A stretch of DNA of 64,000 nt from Nitrosospira sp. Is2 (GCF_033095785.1 NZ_CP137134.1:1736001-1800000), one strand, 5' to 3'. Shown: positions 54,053 to 63,057, counted from the first letter of the stretch. A program made the numbers and translations. Notes: a model not told the origin generated them from the sequence alone.

Positions 54053-55042
54053 TTATAAAACGATCAGGCTGACGGTGAAATAGTAGACAACGAGGGTGAG
54101 AACGTTCTGAAAGATGGTGGCAAGCGGACCGCTGCCGAAGGCGGGGTCTTTGCCCAAACGGAAGAATGTCCACGGAAACAGAAAGCCAATGCTTGTGGCG
54201 ACGGACCCGGCCGCGAGCAACGCCAGTGAAACCGCCAATGCCAGGCGGACATCGCCGAATATGAGCCAGACGACCGGGAAGGTTAGCGCGCCGAGGGTAA
54301 GGCCGATGATTAATCCAGTTCGCAGTTCTCCGGCTATCATCGTACCCACGGGCGCATCGCTCAGGGAAAGACCGCGCACGGCGATCGCCTCGGTTTGGGT
54401 TCCGACTGCGTCCGCCAGGTAAACAAGGCCCGGCACAAAGAACGCGATCATCACCTGCGACTGCAGCGCGTGTTCGAATCGCGTCATCACGTAGGTCGCC
54501 AGCATACTGCCCATCAGCCCCACCAACAGCCATGGCAGCCTGTCCCTCGCGCGGCGTATCGGGGACGATTCCATTGCCGTGCGGGCTTGCAGATTGTAAT
54601 GGCGAATGCCGGTGAAGCGGTTCAGATCTTCTATGTGTTCGTGGCGCAGAATTTCCAGCAATGCTTGTGGCGGCACCACGCCTAGCAGGCGTTGCTGCTC
54701 GTCTACCACTGGTACAGCGGCAAGCCCATTGACGATGGCACGGGATGCAACCGTTTCCTGATCCGTCTCGGCGTACGCGGTTGGGAAAGGTCTGCGCAAA
54801 ATATCGCGTAAACAGTGGTGGGGTGCCGCCGCGAGCAGCCGGGGTAGAGGCACCATTCCTATCAACGTGTTTGTCCTGTCAATTACATAAATCGTGTCGG
54901 CGTAGTCAAAGTTATTGCCCGGCAATCTGGCCAGAACCGAAGTGACAGTTTCGTCCGGACTACCCGTTGGCACCTGCCTGACCAAGGGGCTGGCGGCGGT
55001 TTCGCGTGTGGCTATCGGCAGATCCGAGTGAGGGGTTTCCAT
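54053..55042 (-). CDS. MgtE-like divalent cation transporter (CBS pair, no N domain)
   Basis: A 329-residue protein. Two CBS domains (residues about 20-145: ADTIYVIDRTNTLIGMVPL and GLAAVPVVDEQQRLLGVVPP) precede the MgtE membrane domain with about five helices (LPWLLVGLMGSMLATYVM, VPGLVYLADAVGTQTEAIAV, DPAFGSGPLATIFQNVLTLVVYY). The family's N-terminal MgtE_N domain is missing, so gating may differ. Transports Mg2+ or a similar ion in the inner membrane. Weak ribosome-binding site. Confidence 0.82.
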   Translation of the reverse strand: METPHSDLPIATRETAASPLVRQVPTGSPDETVTSVLARLPGNNFDYADTIYVIDRTNTLIGMVPLPRLLAAAPHHCLRDILRRPFPTAYAETDQETVASRAIVNGLAAVPVVDEQQRLLGVVPPQALLEILRHEHIEDLNRFTGIRHYNLQARTAMESSPIRRARDRLPWLLVGLMGSMLATYVMTRFEHALQSQVMIAFFVPGLVYLADAVGTQTEAIAVRGLSLSDAPVGTMIAGELRTGLIIGLTLGALTFPVVWLIFGDVRLALAVSLALLAAGSVATSIGFLFPWTFFRLGKDPAFGSGPLATIFQNVLTLVVYYFTVSLIVL

Positions 55043-55187
55043 TACCGCTGGTAGCCGTCGTCATGGGCTCACTGTAACAATCCGAGGCAGCCTTTTACCC
55101 AGCCATACGATCGGGCATAATCCCCGGCCATCAATGCCGCCCGCAGGGAATACCGGGGCGAGCCTGTGCGCCGCCCCGGGCAACATA

Positions 55188-56072
55188 TTACATCGGAGGA
55201 GGAGGCGTACGGTCGGCTTCTAAGGGCTTGCGATCCGGCGGGGCGACACGATCTTCGTATTCCGAAGACCTGGGCAGCGCCGCGTTTGCAACATCTTTAA
55301 CGCCGGTTACAACACTAAGAAGAATGTCGCGCACGTTGGCCACTGCCGTGGTCCCGATCCCTCCGACCGCGTCCGCTGCTCCGCCGGCCACCGCCCTAAC
55401 GGTTTCAATTACGTTACCACCCGTCTCGCTAGTTGCCTCGGCTACGCCGTCCACAGTTCGCTTCGCCACCATCAATGTGTCGCCCCCTACCGCAGCCGTG
55501 CCATTCACTGCGGCCCTGGCAGTCTCTGTGGCCGCCGCGATGACGTCTCCACCCACATCGGAAACGCCCAATACGACACCCTTCGCGACGCTCTTGGTGG
55601 TAACCACCAACCCCGTCCCGACATCATCGGTCGCTGCCAGCGCGCCTTTGACCACATCCCTGGTAATGTTGACCGCTTCCGCACCGACTGCACCGGTCGC
55701 TCTTATCGAGTTTGACACGGTGTTGCGTACCAGGCTGACGATTTCAGTTTCCATTTCATCGATGCCGCGCAGACTGGCAGCAATCCCCGTTTTCACGGTA
55801 GTGCCTGCCGCCCCCATATCCCGTGCGGCGCGAGACTCGGCCGTCGAACCGATGCGCTCTTCCTCTGGTTCGCGGGCCCGAGCTTCTCTGTCGCGGTGTT
55901 CTCTGTCGCGGGCTTCTCTCTCTCGGGCTTCTTTATCGAGGTATTCTTTATCGCGATTCTCTTCGCTCCGGGCGCGTATTTCACCCTGTTCGGCGGCGCG
56001 AATTTCTTCGTTGCTCGGCGTTTCGTCCCCCGTGGTTGGTCCGCTGGGTTTTCCTGTTTGAGATTTCGCCAT
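55188..56072 (-). CDS. Protein of seven 22-residue repeats with charged coiled-coil N-terminus
   Basis: A 294-residue protein. Residues 22-75 are highly charged (REREARDREHRDREARA), a likely single helix or coiled coil. Residues 110-263 are seven consecutive repeats of exactly 22 residues, with Val/Ala positions and a VGG or VGT at the end of most units. A 22-residue (2 x 11) period of Ala, Val, Thr and Gly is that of 11/3 amphipathic helices, as in apolipoprotein, LEA or synuclein-like proteins. The C-terminus is Pro-rich. No Cys, no TM helix, no signal peptide. AGGAGGT before the ATG is strong, so expression should be high. Family unknown. Confidence 0.8.
   Translation of the reverse strand: MAKSQTGKPSGPTTGDETPSNEEIRAAEQGEIRARSEENRDKEYLDKEAREREARDREHRDREARAREPEEERIGSTAESRAARDMGAAGTTVKTGIAASLRGIDEMETEIVSLVRNTVSNSIRATGAVGAEAVNITRDVVKGALAATDDVGTGLVVTTKSVAKGVVLGVSDVGGDVIAAATETARAAVNGTAAVGGDTLMVAKRTVDGVAEATSETGGNVIETVRAVAGGAADAVGGIGTTAVANVRDILLSVVTGVKDVANAALPRSSEYEDRVAPPDRKPLEADRTPPPPM
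55284..55745 (-). repeat. Coding region of the seven 22-residue repeats
   Basis: Seven 66-base units in frame, residues 110-131, 132-153, 154-175, 176-197, 198-219, 220-241 and 242-263. The protein repeats are conserved mainly in pattern; the DNA units differ considerably, so this is an old duplication under selection rather than recent slippage. Confidence 0.8.
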
Positions 56073-56355
56073 TTCGAGTACCTCCTGTTGTCATTGCGGC
56101 AAATTACGTTCGAGTGCATCTACCTTGAAGAGGACGCGTTGGCCGCGTTTCTTTTATACGATTGTCGGTTTTATATCACCTTTCCCATTGGCATAAGAGC
56201 GTCGGGGCTAGAGGAGCTTGAAGCAAGTTGCCCTCCTGATGTTTATGCTGAGCAGGGTTTACTTAGACCGATGAACCATCGGTATGCTTCGGCTTTAACC
56301 GGCTTTAACCGGCGTTGCCCAGTGTTTCCAGCTGCCGGGCCGCTCTCGTTTCACC

Positions 56356-56856
56356 TCAACCCAGTTCCGGGTTGCTAACACCATTTTCCTGAGTCACGAG
56401 ATATGCATACCAGAACGCGGCTATTGCCGGGACTGCGATATTGCCTTCTATGGCTTGAGCAATACCGAGCCCCACCCAGCCCATAATAATCAGCGGACGT
56501 AAACTCGCGCGGTTGTTCCGAGTTGCTTTCGGCTTAGGTCTGGAGGCTTTGCGGGTCGGAGTTGCGTTTGCAGCAACCGATGGAACCGCGAAAGCCGCGG
56601 TGCCCGCTTCGGGCGCTTCTGTGGCGAGCTGAAACAGCCCCTGCTCCGCAGCGTGTTGCAAAGCAGAGGGCTCGTCTGGGCGGTGGTGAACCACCACGCT
56701 GCCTGTCCGGCAGTTTGTCTCCACCGCCACAACGCCGGGACTTTCGCTCAACGCTTTTTCCACCGCGTCGAAATACCCCTCGTCCCCCCGCCTTTCTTCT
56801 ATCTTGAGGCGTTTTCTGCCCGGCAGGGCATGCGCCACTCGTGCCAGCGGAGCCAT
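56356..56856 (-). CDS. HMA2-like domain protein with C-terminal membrane segment
   Basis: A protein of about 166 residues. Residues about 5-65 are HMA2-like (RVAHALPGRKRLKIEERRG, PGVVAVETNCRTGSVVVHH); a basic, Pro/Lys linker follows (about 95-120), then one or two hydrophobic segments (PLIIMGWVGLGIAQAI, IAVPAIAAFWYAYLV). The basic linker before a TM segment suggests that the HMA2 domain is cytoplasmic. ATG 56856 overlaps the DUF5132 stop (TGATG), so the two are coupled; GTG 56859 is the alternative. Confidence 0.75.
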   Translation of the reverse strand: MAPLARVAHALPGRKRLKIEERRGDEGYFDAVEKALSESPGVVAVETNCRTGSVVVHHRPDEPSALQHAAEQGLFQLATEAPEAGTAAFAVPSVAANATPTRKASRPKPKATRNNRASLRPLIIMGWVGLGIAQAIEGNIAVPAIAAFWYAYLVTQENGVSNPELG

Positions 56857-57293
56857 CACGCAGCCGGAGTTCCAGACCCACCTTCTTGGCCGGCATTACC
56901 GGCTTGGCCAGGCTGCGCCCCGGGGGCAACGGCCGGGGTTGCCCGGTCCGGTTCGCTAGACTGGGCAGAGGCGGCTCCACTAGCCGGGCGGTGTCCTGTA
57001 TTACTGTCCTTACCCGTCTGGGTGCCGCTGGTTGTCACAGCTGCAGCGCCACCCGCCCCCGTCTCAGCGTCCAGTTCTACCTTTGCCTCCGCGACCAGGT
57101 CATCAACCGTCTCGCTCAATTCTGCAAACGATTCGCGTCCTCTCTCATAAGCGGTGATGCTGGTCTTTATGATCGACTTGGTAAGGGGCTTTACAATGCG
57201 TGCGAGCATGGGCAGCAGGATGGGTGCCAGCAGCGTTGCACCAACCCCGGCCGCGAGTCCGGTCACAATATTGCTTTTGAATTCTGAAGCCAT
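56856..57293 (-). CDS. DUF5132-like protein
   Basis: A 145-residue protein: hydrophobic Gly-rich N-terminus (VTGLAAGVGATLLAPILLPMLARIVKPLTKSIIK is the DUF5132-type region), then a helix (AYERGRESFAELSETVDDLVAEAKVEL) and a disordered Ala/Gly/Gln tail. The N-terminus probably inserts in or lies on the membrane. AGGAGGGT before ATG 57293 is strong. First gene of a minus-strand set that leads to the HMA2 gene and the repeat protein. Confidence 0.7.
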   Translation of the reverse strand: MASEFKSNIVTGLAAGVGATLLAPILLPMLARIVKPLTKSIIKTSITAYERGRESFAELSETVDDLVAEAKVELDAETGAGGAAAVTTSGTQTGKDSNTGHRPASGAASAQSSEPDRATPAVAPGAQPGQAGNAGQEGGSGTPAA

Positions 57294-57805
57294 GGCTCAC
57301 CCTCCTTTCTTTGCTTGCCAAATAATATTTATAGGGGAAATGCGTCGGAATACAAGTTTTGTAATAAAAAATTCATATTCAAGGGCTTGGAACAGTTAGA
57401 GCTCCAGCAAATATTGACGAGGCATAACTTTTAGTCTTTGGCGGTCAGCGGTTTCTGTCCCTTTTGTCAGCTAGTCGGTCATCAAACGGACAGCATTGGC
57501 ATGCTATATGTTGTTATGGTTGAACATCAGAGCCCGACCTGTATCAGGAGCTTTGTTCGCCAATTTACGCCCACGCCCTCCTACGTCGGCATTGAAAAGT
57601 ACAATATTTCGAATACTGCCGCCTATACTGCAACAAAACTGCAACATTACAGTACGGCACAAAGGTCTTGACGATGCGGATTGCTACCGTGTACTTTCGA
57701 ATCGGATAGAGAAAAAGCCCATACGCAGCAAGTTGGTTTTGAAACTTTTTTGCCTTCAACCGGACATAGCTCCTCGGTTCGACTAACTTCAAGCGACCCA
57801 AGCCC
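57294..57805. other. 512-base gap, AT-rich left part
   Basis: Probably holds promoters for the DUF5132 set (minus) and DUF445 (plus). The part 57310-57400 is AT-richer than its surroundings. Open frames here look like shadows without family patterns. I see no RNA gene. Confidence 0.4.
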
Positions 57806-59038
57806 ATGGAGTCATCCCCCGCGGGAAACCGGATGCAGCGCCTCGCGACCGGCATGCTCATCACGATGCTCGTCATTCTGGTTCTCACCAACGTGTTTCT
57901 CTCACTCCACCCGTCGGTTGGATATCTGCGCGCTTTCGCCGAGGCGGCCGTCGTGGGTGCCATGGCCGACTGGTTCGCGGTGACCGCCTTATTCCGCGAG
58001 CCGCTCGGCCTGCCGATTCCCCACACGGCGATTGTTCCCCGCAATAAGGAACGCATCGGTGAGGCATTAGGCCGCTTTGTCGAGCATAATTTCGCTTCCC
58101 CGGAAGTGGTCTCGTCCAAATTGGCGGGCGTGGACATGTGCGGCAGGCTGGCCCGCTGGCTGTCCGACCCCGAGCGCACCGAGGCAATCGCAAGTCACGT
58201 AACCCGTCTAATTCCGCAACTGCTGGATTCGGTTGATGACCATGACGTGAAGCGCTTCGTCTCGGGTGGCTTGGCGCATGGGGCCCAGCGAATCGATCTT
58301 GGGCCACTGCTCGGGGAAGTGGTGGCAATGCTTACCGCCGAAAAGCGGCACCAGGTATTGCTCGACAAGTTGTTACGTGAAGCTGACGAGTACATTACCG
58401 CGAACGAACCCCGCATTCGCGGGCGCGTACGCGAGAATACCGCCTGGCTGTGGCAACGGCTTGCGATGGATGAGAAAGTAGCGGACGGTGTCATGGCCGT
58501 GCTGCGGGAAGCTTTCGCGGAGATTGGGCGGGATTCCTCGCATCCGCTTCGTGTCAGACTCGACCAGGCCATCGAGAAGCTGGCATCTGAACTGGCTACT
58601 TCGCCAGAGTATCGCGAGGAGATTGTCCTGCACACGCGCAGGCTCTTGGATCATCCGGCACTGCGCGACTATGCTGCAGGCGTGTGGCGCGATATCCGCC
58701 GCACCCTGCGAGAGGATGCCTTAAGCGCAGATTCGGTGCTGAAATCCTGGCTGCGGGAGATGATCGAAGCCGGTACCCAGGCGTTGCTTCGCAAAGACGA
58801 ACTGCGCGGTCGAGTTAATGGATGGATGCATGAAGTAGTGGTGGAGGTAGTGCAGTCTCATCAACATGACGTAGGCGTGCTTATCGCGGATACCGTACGC
58901 GGTTGGGACACCGAAACGGTAACCACGCGGATCGAGCGGCAGGTGGGTGAAGATCTTCAATATATCCGTATTAACGGGACCTTGATCGGCGGGTTGGTGG
59001 GGCTCGCTATCTATAGCGTGTCACGCGCCTTCGGCTAA
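57806..59038 (+). CDS. DUF445 family membrane protein
   Basis: A 410-residue protein: N-terminal membrane helix (GMLITMLVILVLTNVFL), the DUF445 core FAEAAVVGAMADWFAVTALFREPLGLPIPHTAIVPRNKERIGEALGRFVEHNF, a long helical periplasmic or cytoplasmic region and a C-terminal helix GLVGLAIYSVS. Family function is not known to me. Start ATG 57806 or 57830, both without a strong ribosome-binding site. Confidence 0.88.
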   Translation: MESSPAGNRMQRLATGMLITMLVILVLTNVFLSLHPSVGYLRAFAEAAVVGAMADWFAVTALFREPLGLPIPHTAIVPRNKERIGEALGRFVEHNFASPEVVSSKLAGVDMCGRLARWLSDPERTEAIASHVTRLIPQLLDSVDDHDVKRFVSGGLAHGAQRIDLGPLLGEVVAMLTAEKRHQVLLDKLLREADEYITANEPRIRGRVRENTAWLWQRLAMDEKVADGVMAVLREAFAEIGRDSSHPLRVRLDQAIEKLASELATSPEYREEIVLHTRRLLDHPALRDYAAGVWRDIRRTLREDALSADSVLKSWLREMIEAGTQALLRKDELRGRVNGWMHEVVVEVVQSHQHDVGVLIADTVRGWDTETVTTRIERQVGEDLQYIRINGTLIGGLVGLAIYSVSRAFG

Positions 59039-59114
59039 GCTTGCAATAACGAGATGACTTAAAGTCATGAAGCCGATGGTCCTGGGCATGCTGCGAGCAA
59101 CCTGTGCGTCTCAG

Positions 59115-60635
59115 CTAGTTTTTATCCAGCTTGCGGTATTGCACCGCTTCCGCGATGTGCAAACTCCTGATGCCATCGCTTTCCGCCAGATCCGCAATGG
59201 TTCTCGCCACTTTAAGGACGCGATGATAGGCTCGGGCGGAGAGATTCAGCCGGCTGATGGCTTGCCTGAGCAGGCTTTCCCCCGCGTTATCCGTCACGCA
59301 GTATTTATCGATGTCCGTCACCGTCAGCCCGGCGTTGGTTTTGCCTTGTCGTGCCAGTTGCCGCTGGTGTGCTCTCTCGACCCGTTCCCTGATCGTGTCG
59401 CTTGAGTCGCCGTGAGCCTGGCGCATTAAATCATCCTCGGACGCGGCGGGAACTTCGATCTGGATGTCGATGCGATCGAGCAGCGGGCCCGAGATCCTGC
59501 CCCGGTAACGCGCTACCTGATCGGGGTTGCAACGGCACTTTCCGCTGTAATGCCCGAGATAACCGCAAGGGCACGGATTCATGGCGGCAATCAACTGGAA
59601 CCGGGCGGGAAAGTCGGCCTGACGGGCCGCGCGTGATATGGTGATGCGCCCCGATTCGAGGGGTTCGCGTAATACTTCCAGTACTTTTCGGTCAAATTCC
59701 GGTAGCTCATCCAGGAACAATACACCGTTCATTGCCAGGGAAATTTCGCCGGGACGCGGATTGCTCCCGCCGCCCACCAGGGCAACGCCCGAAGCGGTAT
59801 GGTGCGGCGCCCGGTAAGGGCGGCGTTTCCAGTTAGTCGCATTGAAACCCCCGCTCCCCAGGGATTGCATGGCCGCCGATTCGAGCGCTTCATCTTCGGT
59901 CATGGATGGCAGGATGCCGGGAAAACGCGCGGCAAGCATGGATTTGCCGGTGCCCGGCGGCCCCATCATTAACAGGCTATGACCGCCCGCCGCTGCGATC
60001 TCAAGGGCACGTTTTGCATGATTCTGTCCTTTGACCTCTTCCATGCCGGGGTAGGGTGATATCCCCGTCTCTGTATTGCTATTTCTTTCCGTCCCATCCT
60101 GGCTGAGATAGCGCTGCATCGGCTCACGCCCGGCGAGGTGGGCGCAAATCTCGAGCAATGATGTCGCCGCATAAACCACGGCTTCCTTGACGAGCGCCGC
60201 CTCGGCGGCGTTTTGCCGCGGGAGCACGAAACTGCGCCCGGAGCGGGCTGCGCGGTACGTCATCGCCAACGCTCCGCGTATCGCGCGCAGTTCTCCCGTC
60301 AGGGCGAGTTCGCCAGCCCATTCGTATTGGTCGAGCTTGTCAGAAGGGATTTGCCCGGTTGCTGCCAGAATGCCTAACGCGATGGGCAGGTCGAAGCGCC
60401 CGCTCTCCTTGGGCAAGTCGGCGGGGGCAAGGTTGACCGTAATGCGGCGCGCGGGGAATTCAAACTGCGCATTCTGCAGCGCCGCACGCACCCGGTCCTT
60501 GCTTTCCTTCACTTCCGCTTCAGGCAGGCCCACGATGGTAAAGCTGGGCAGGCCATTGGCAATATGCGCTTCCACTGTGACCAGTGGAGCTTCCATGCCG
60601 GAAATAGCACGGCTATACAGAATCGCTAGCGGCAC
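59115..60635 (-). CDS. comM: YifB/ComM family AAA+ ATPase (Mg-chelatase-like)
   Basis: A 506-residue protein: an N-terminal Lon-protease-like fold, the Walker A GPPGTGKSMLAARFPG, Walker B LFLDELPEF, MNPCPCGYLGH insert and a C-terminal Mg-chelatase subdomain. ComM is a hexameric helicase aiding branch migration during natural transformation. Full length (family about 500). Confidence 0.94.
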   Translation of the reverse strand: MPLAILYSRAISGMEAPLVTVEAHIANGLPSFTIVGLPEAEVKESKDRVRAALQNAQFEFPARRITVNLAPADLPKESGRFDLPIALGILAATGQIPSDKLDQYEWAGELALTGELRAIRGALAMTYRAARSGRSFVLPRQNAAEAALVKEAVVYAATSLLEICAHLAGREPMQRYLSQDGTERNSNTETGISPYPGMEEVKGQNHAKRALEIAAAGGHSLLMMGPPGTGKSMLAARFPGILPSMTEDEALESAAMQSLGSGGFNATNWKRRPYRAPHHTASGVALVGGGSNPRPGEISLAMNGVLFLDELPEFDRKVLEVLREPLESGRITISRAARQADFPARFQLIAAMNPCPCGYLGHYSGKCRCNPDQVARYRGRISGPLLDRIDIQIEVPAASEDDLMRQAHGDSSDTIRERVERAHQRQLARQGKTNAGLTVTDIDKYCVTDNAGESLLRQAISRLNLSARAYHRVLKVARTIADLAESDGIRSLHIAEAVQYRKLDKN

Positions 60636-60752
60636 CGGAAATTCTCAGCCATCCAACTCCACACCAACAAAATGTGGAACACATGCGCGGGGAACACTAT
60701 TTGCCGCACAAGGCACGCAACAGCTGCGTCGAGTTATTTCCGGAGATCAAAC

Positions 60753-61055
60753 TTATTCCGTTTCCGACAGATCATCCAGCGTCTCAGGCGGAACATCCAG
60801 CGTGTCGCCCAAGCTATCAGATTTCGAAGCGGCTTCCAGGGCAGCAACTCGTGTTTCTAATGCCGTCAGTAACTCGCGCGTGCGCTTCAGCACCTCCTGC
60901 TGCACTTCAAACTCTTCCCGCGTCACCAGATCCAGGCGAGTGAATATTCCCCCGAGCATAACCCGAAGGTTTTTCTCCACATCCTTCACCGGGCTCTGCG
61001 CCAGCAGTTCGTTTACCTTGGTTACAACTTCATCCACCATTTTTTGGTTGAGCAT
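60753..61055 (-). CDS. ubiK: Ubiquinone biosynthesis accessory factor UbiK
   Basis: A 100-residue protein of the YqiC/BMFP family: MLNQKMVDEVVTKVNELL, a helical KDVEKNLRVMLGGIFTRLDLVTREEFEVQQEVLKRTRE coiled coil, then a disordered acidic tail. Works with UbiJ in the Ubi complex. GGAGGA four bases before ATG 61055 decides the start over the frame opening at 61145. The tail is longer than in E. coli. Confidence 0.88.
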   Translation of the reverse strand: MLNQKMVDEVVTKVNELLAQSPVKDVEKNLRVMLGGIFTRLDLVTREEFEVQQEVLKRTRELLTALETRVAALEAASKSDSLGDTLDVPPETLDDLSETE

Positions 61056-61159
61056 GATGTCCTCCGATGATTTCTGCTCCGTCATCCGGTCGGATGAGGA
61101 GTGATGCATGCATGTTAAAATCTCATACTTCGGCCAAATAGGCAATCAGCGGAATTATT

Positions 61160-62179
61160 ATGGAACGATTCGTCCTTCTGGAACATTGGCTCAAGACGCA
61201 GTTGCCCGATAAGGATTTCACATTGTCGCCTGCTTCCGCAGATGCGAGTTTCCGCCGTTACTTCCGGGTAACGCTCGGCGACGGGACATTAATCGCGATG
61301 GATGCGCCGCCACCACAGGAAGATTGCGGCCCTTTTCTGCACGTGGCCGGATTATTCGCCGAGGCAGGCGCGCATGTGCCGGAGATAGTGGCGCAGGATG
61401 TGGCGCAAGGTTTTCTATTGCTGTCCGATCTCGGCAGCACTACCTATATGCAGGTGCTGAACGAAAGTTCTGAAGATCCTGCCGATCTGGCCAGTGAACT
61501 GTATGGCGATGCAGTGGCCGCATTGCTTAAGATCCAGCTCGCAAGCCGAGCCGGGGTATTGCCGGATTACCACGAGGCGCTGCTATTGCGGGAATTGCGG
61601 CTGTTTCCTGACTGGTACCTGGACAGGCATTTACAGATCAGCCTCGGTGGAAACCAGCAAGCGGAACTTAATGGAATATTCGAGCTGATTGTGCGAAACA
61701 ACCTGGCTCAACCGAAAGTGTTCGTGCATCGCGATTACCACTCGCGCAACCTGATGGTGACCAGTCCCAACCCAGGCATTCTCGATTTTCAGGACGCCGT
61801 TTTTGGCCCGATTACCTACGATCTCGTATCGCTATTCAAGGACGCGTACATACGCTGGGACGAGGAGCGGGTACTGGACTGGCTCATCCGGTATTGGGAA
61901 CAGGCGCGAAAACTCAGGCTGCCGGTCGCGCAAGACTTCCCGGATTTTTTCCGCGATTTTGAATGGATGGGGGTACAGCGCCATCTCAAGGTGTTGGGAA
62001 TATTCGCTCGCCTCAATTATCGCGACGGCAAAAGCGCCTATCTCGACGATATGCCGCTGGTGGAGGATTATCTGCGCAAGGCTTGCGAACGCTACAGGGA
62101 ACTTAATCCGCTGCTGACGCTGCTGGATGAGTGGGAGGTTCAGAAGCCGCAGGAATCAAAAGTCGGCTACACGTTCTGA
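61160..62179 (+). CDS. amgK: Anomeric MurNAc/GlcNAc kinase AmgK
   Basis: A 339-residue aminoglycoside-phosphotransferase-fold kinase: DASFRRYFRVTL near the N-terminus, catalytic loop VHRDYHSRNLMV, metal DFQDAVFGP, and YLDDMPLVEDYL near the C-terminus, as in AmgK of Pseudomonas. Phosphorylates the anomeric carbon of recycled MurNAc. Followed directly by murU. Two 12-base copies straddle the stop. Confidence 0.9.
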   Translation: MERFVLLEHWLKTQLPDKDFTLSPASADASFRRYFRVTLGDGTLIAMDAPPPQEDCGPFLHVAGLFAEAGAHVPEIVAQDVAQGFLLLSDLGSTTYMQVLNESSEDPADLASELYGDAVAALLKIQLASRAGVLPDYHEALLLRELRLFPDWYLDRHLQISLGGNQQAELNGIFELIVRNNLAQPKVFVHRDYHSRNLMVTSPNPGILDFQDAVFGPITYDLVSLFKDAYIRWDEERVLDWLIRYWEQARKLRLPVAQDFPDFFRDFEWMGVQRHLKVLGIFARLNYRDGKSAYLDDMPLVEDYLRKACERYRELNPLLTLLDEWEVQKPQESKVGYTF

Positions 62180-62195
62180 TATGCGTTCTGATATG
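62172..62195. repeat. 12-bp tandem duplication at the amgK/murU junction
   Basis: CGTTCTGATATG occurs twice in direct tandem (62172-62183, 62184-62195). The first copy contains the amgK stop TGA and an ATG at 62181; the second repeats TGAT and ATG at 62193, in the same frame. It offers murU two possible starts. Confidence 0.85.
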
Positions 62196-62948
62196 GTCCG
62201 GTCCAGATTCAAGGCCATGATTCTGGCGGCAGGACGCGGCGAGCGCATGCGTCCCCTCACCGATGTCTTGCCCAAACCGCTGCTGCGCGCGGGCGGCAAG
62301 GCGTTGATCGAATATCATCTTGAAAATCTTGCGCGTGCCGGCTTTCGCGAAATCGTCATCAATCACGCTCATCTGGGGCATCTTATCGAAACTGCGTTGG
62401 GCGACGGCGAACATTATGGGGTCAGCATCCGCTATTCCCATGAGCCGGTTGCGCTGGAAACCGCTGGCGGAATCGCCAAGGCGCTACCCATCATCATGGA
62501 TCAAAATCAAGCTGCGGGGCACGTCCAAGCCAGGCCGTTTTTGACGATTAACGCCGATATTTATTGTGAAATGGATTTTTGCATCCTGGTGCCCGTGCTG
62601 GAGCGAATGGATGCCAACCCCGACATGGACTTGGCGCATCTTGTACTCGTCGATAACCCGGATCACCATCCGGACGGCGATTTTGCCCTGGACGGCGGGC
62701 GCGTGGCGCTTTCAGGAGGGAACACCCTCACCTTCAGTGGCATCGGTATCTATCAGCCCAAATTATTCCAAGGTATCCCACCCGGTTCCGTGTCGAAGCT
62801 CGCGCCATTGCTGGGGCAGGCGATTTCCAGTGGAAAAGTGGGCGGAGAGCATTACCGGGGAACATGGACCGACGTCGGCACGCCAGAGCGTTTACGACAG
62901 ATCGATCTTTGGCTAAGTACAGCCAGCTCTCCGGTCGCGCCCTCATAG
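62193..62948 (+). CDS. murU: N-acetylmuramate 1-phosphate uridylyltransferase MurU
   Basis: A protein of about 251 residues of the nucleotidyltransferase family: KAMILAAGRGERMRPLTDVLPKPLL, YHLENLARAGFREIVINHAHLG, FLTINADIYCEMDF (metal Asp) and FSGIGIYQPKLF. Transfers UMP to MurNAc 1-phosphate after AmgK, bypassing de novo synthesis of UDP-MurNAc and so lowering fosfomycin sensitivity in known hosts. Start is uncertain among ATG 62181, 62193 and 62217. Confidence 0.9.
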   Translation: MVRSRFKAMILAAGRGERMRPLTDVLPKPLLRAGGKALIEYHLENLARAGFREIVINHAHLGHLIETALGDGEHYGVSIRYSHEPVALETAGGIAKALPIIMDQNQAAGHVQARPFLTINADIYCEMDFCILVPVLERMDANPDMDLAHLVLVDNPDHHPDGDFALDGGRVALSGGNTLTFSGIGIYQPKLFQGIPPGSVSKLAPLLGQAISSGKVGGEHYRGTWTDVGTPERLRQIDLWLSTASSPVAPS

Positions 62949-63057
62949 CACAGCGCTCGCCTGCCCGAGATGTGTCTGCTCACGAACACTCATTCAATCG
63001 CTTCCTCGCACAACATTTGTTTTGCGTTATACCGCAAATACTGTAAAAATCTTTCCC

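Noticed and set aside
49152..57293. A classical ferrosome (fez) gene cluster
   Set aside because: Known FezB proteins are P1B-6 ATPases; the ATPase here has P2-type motifs, so the name is not justified.
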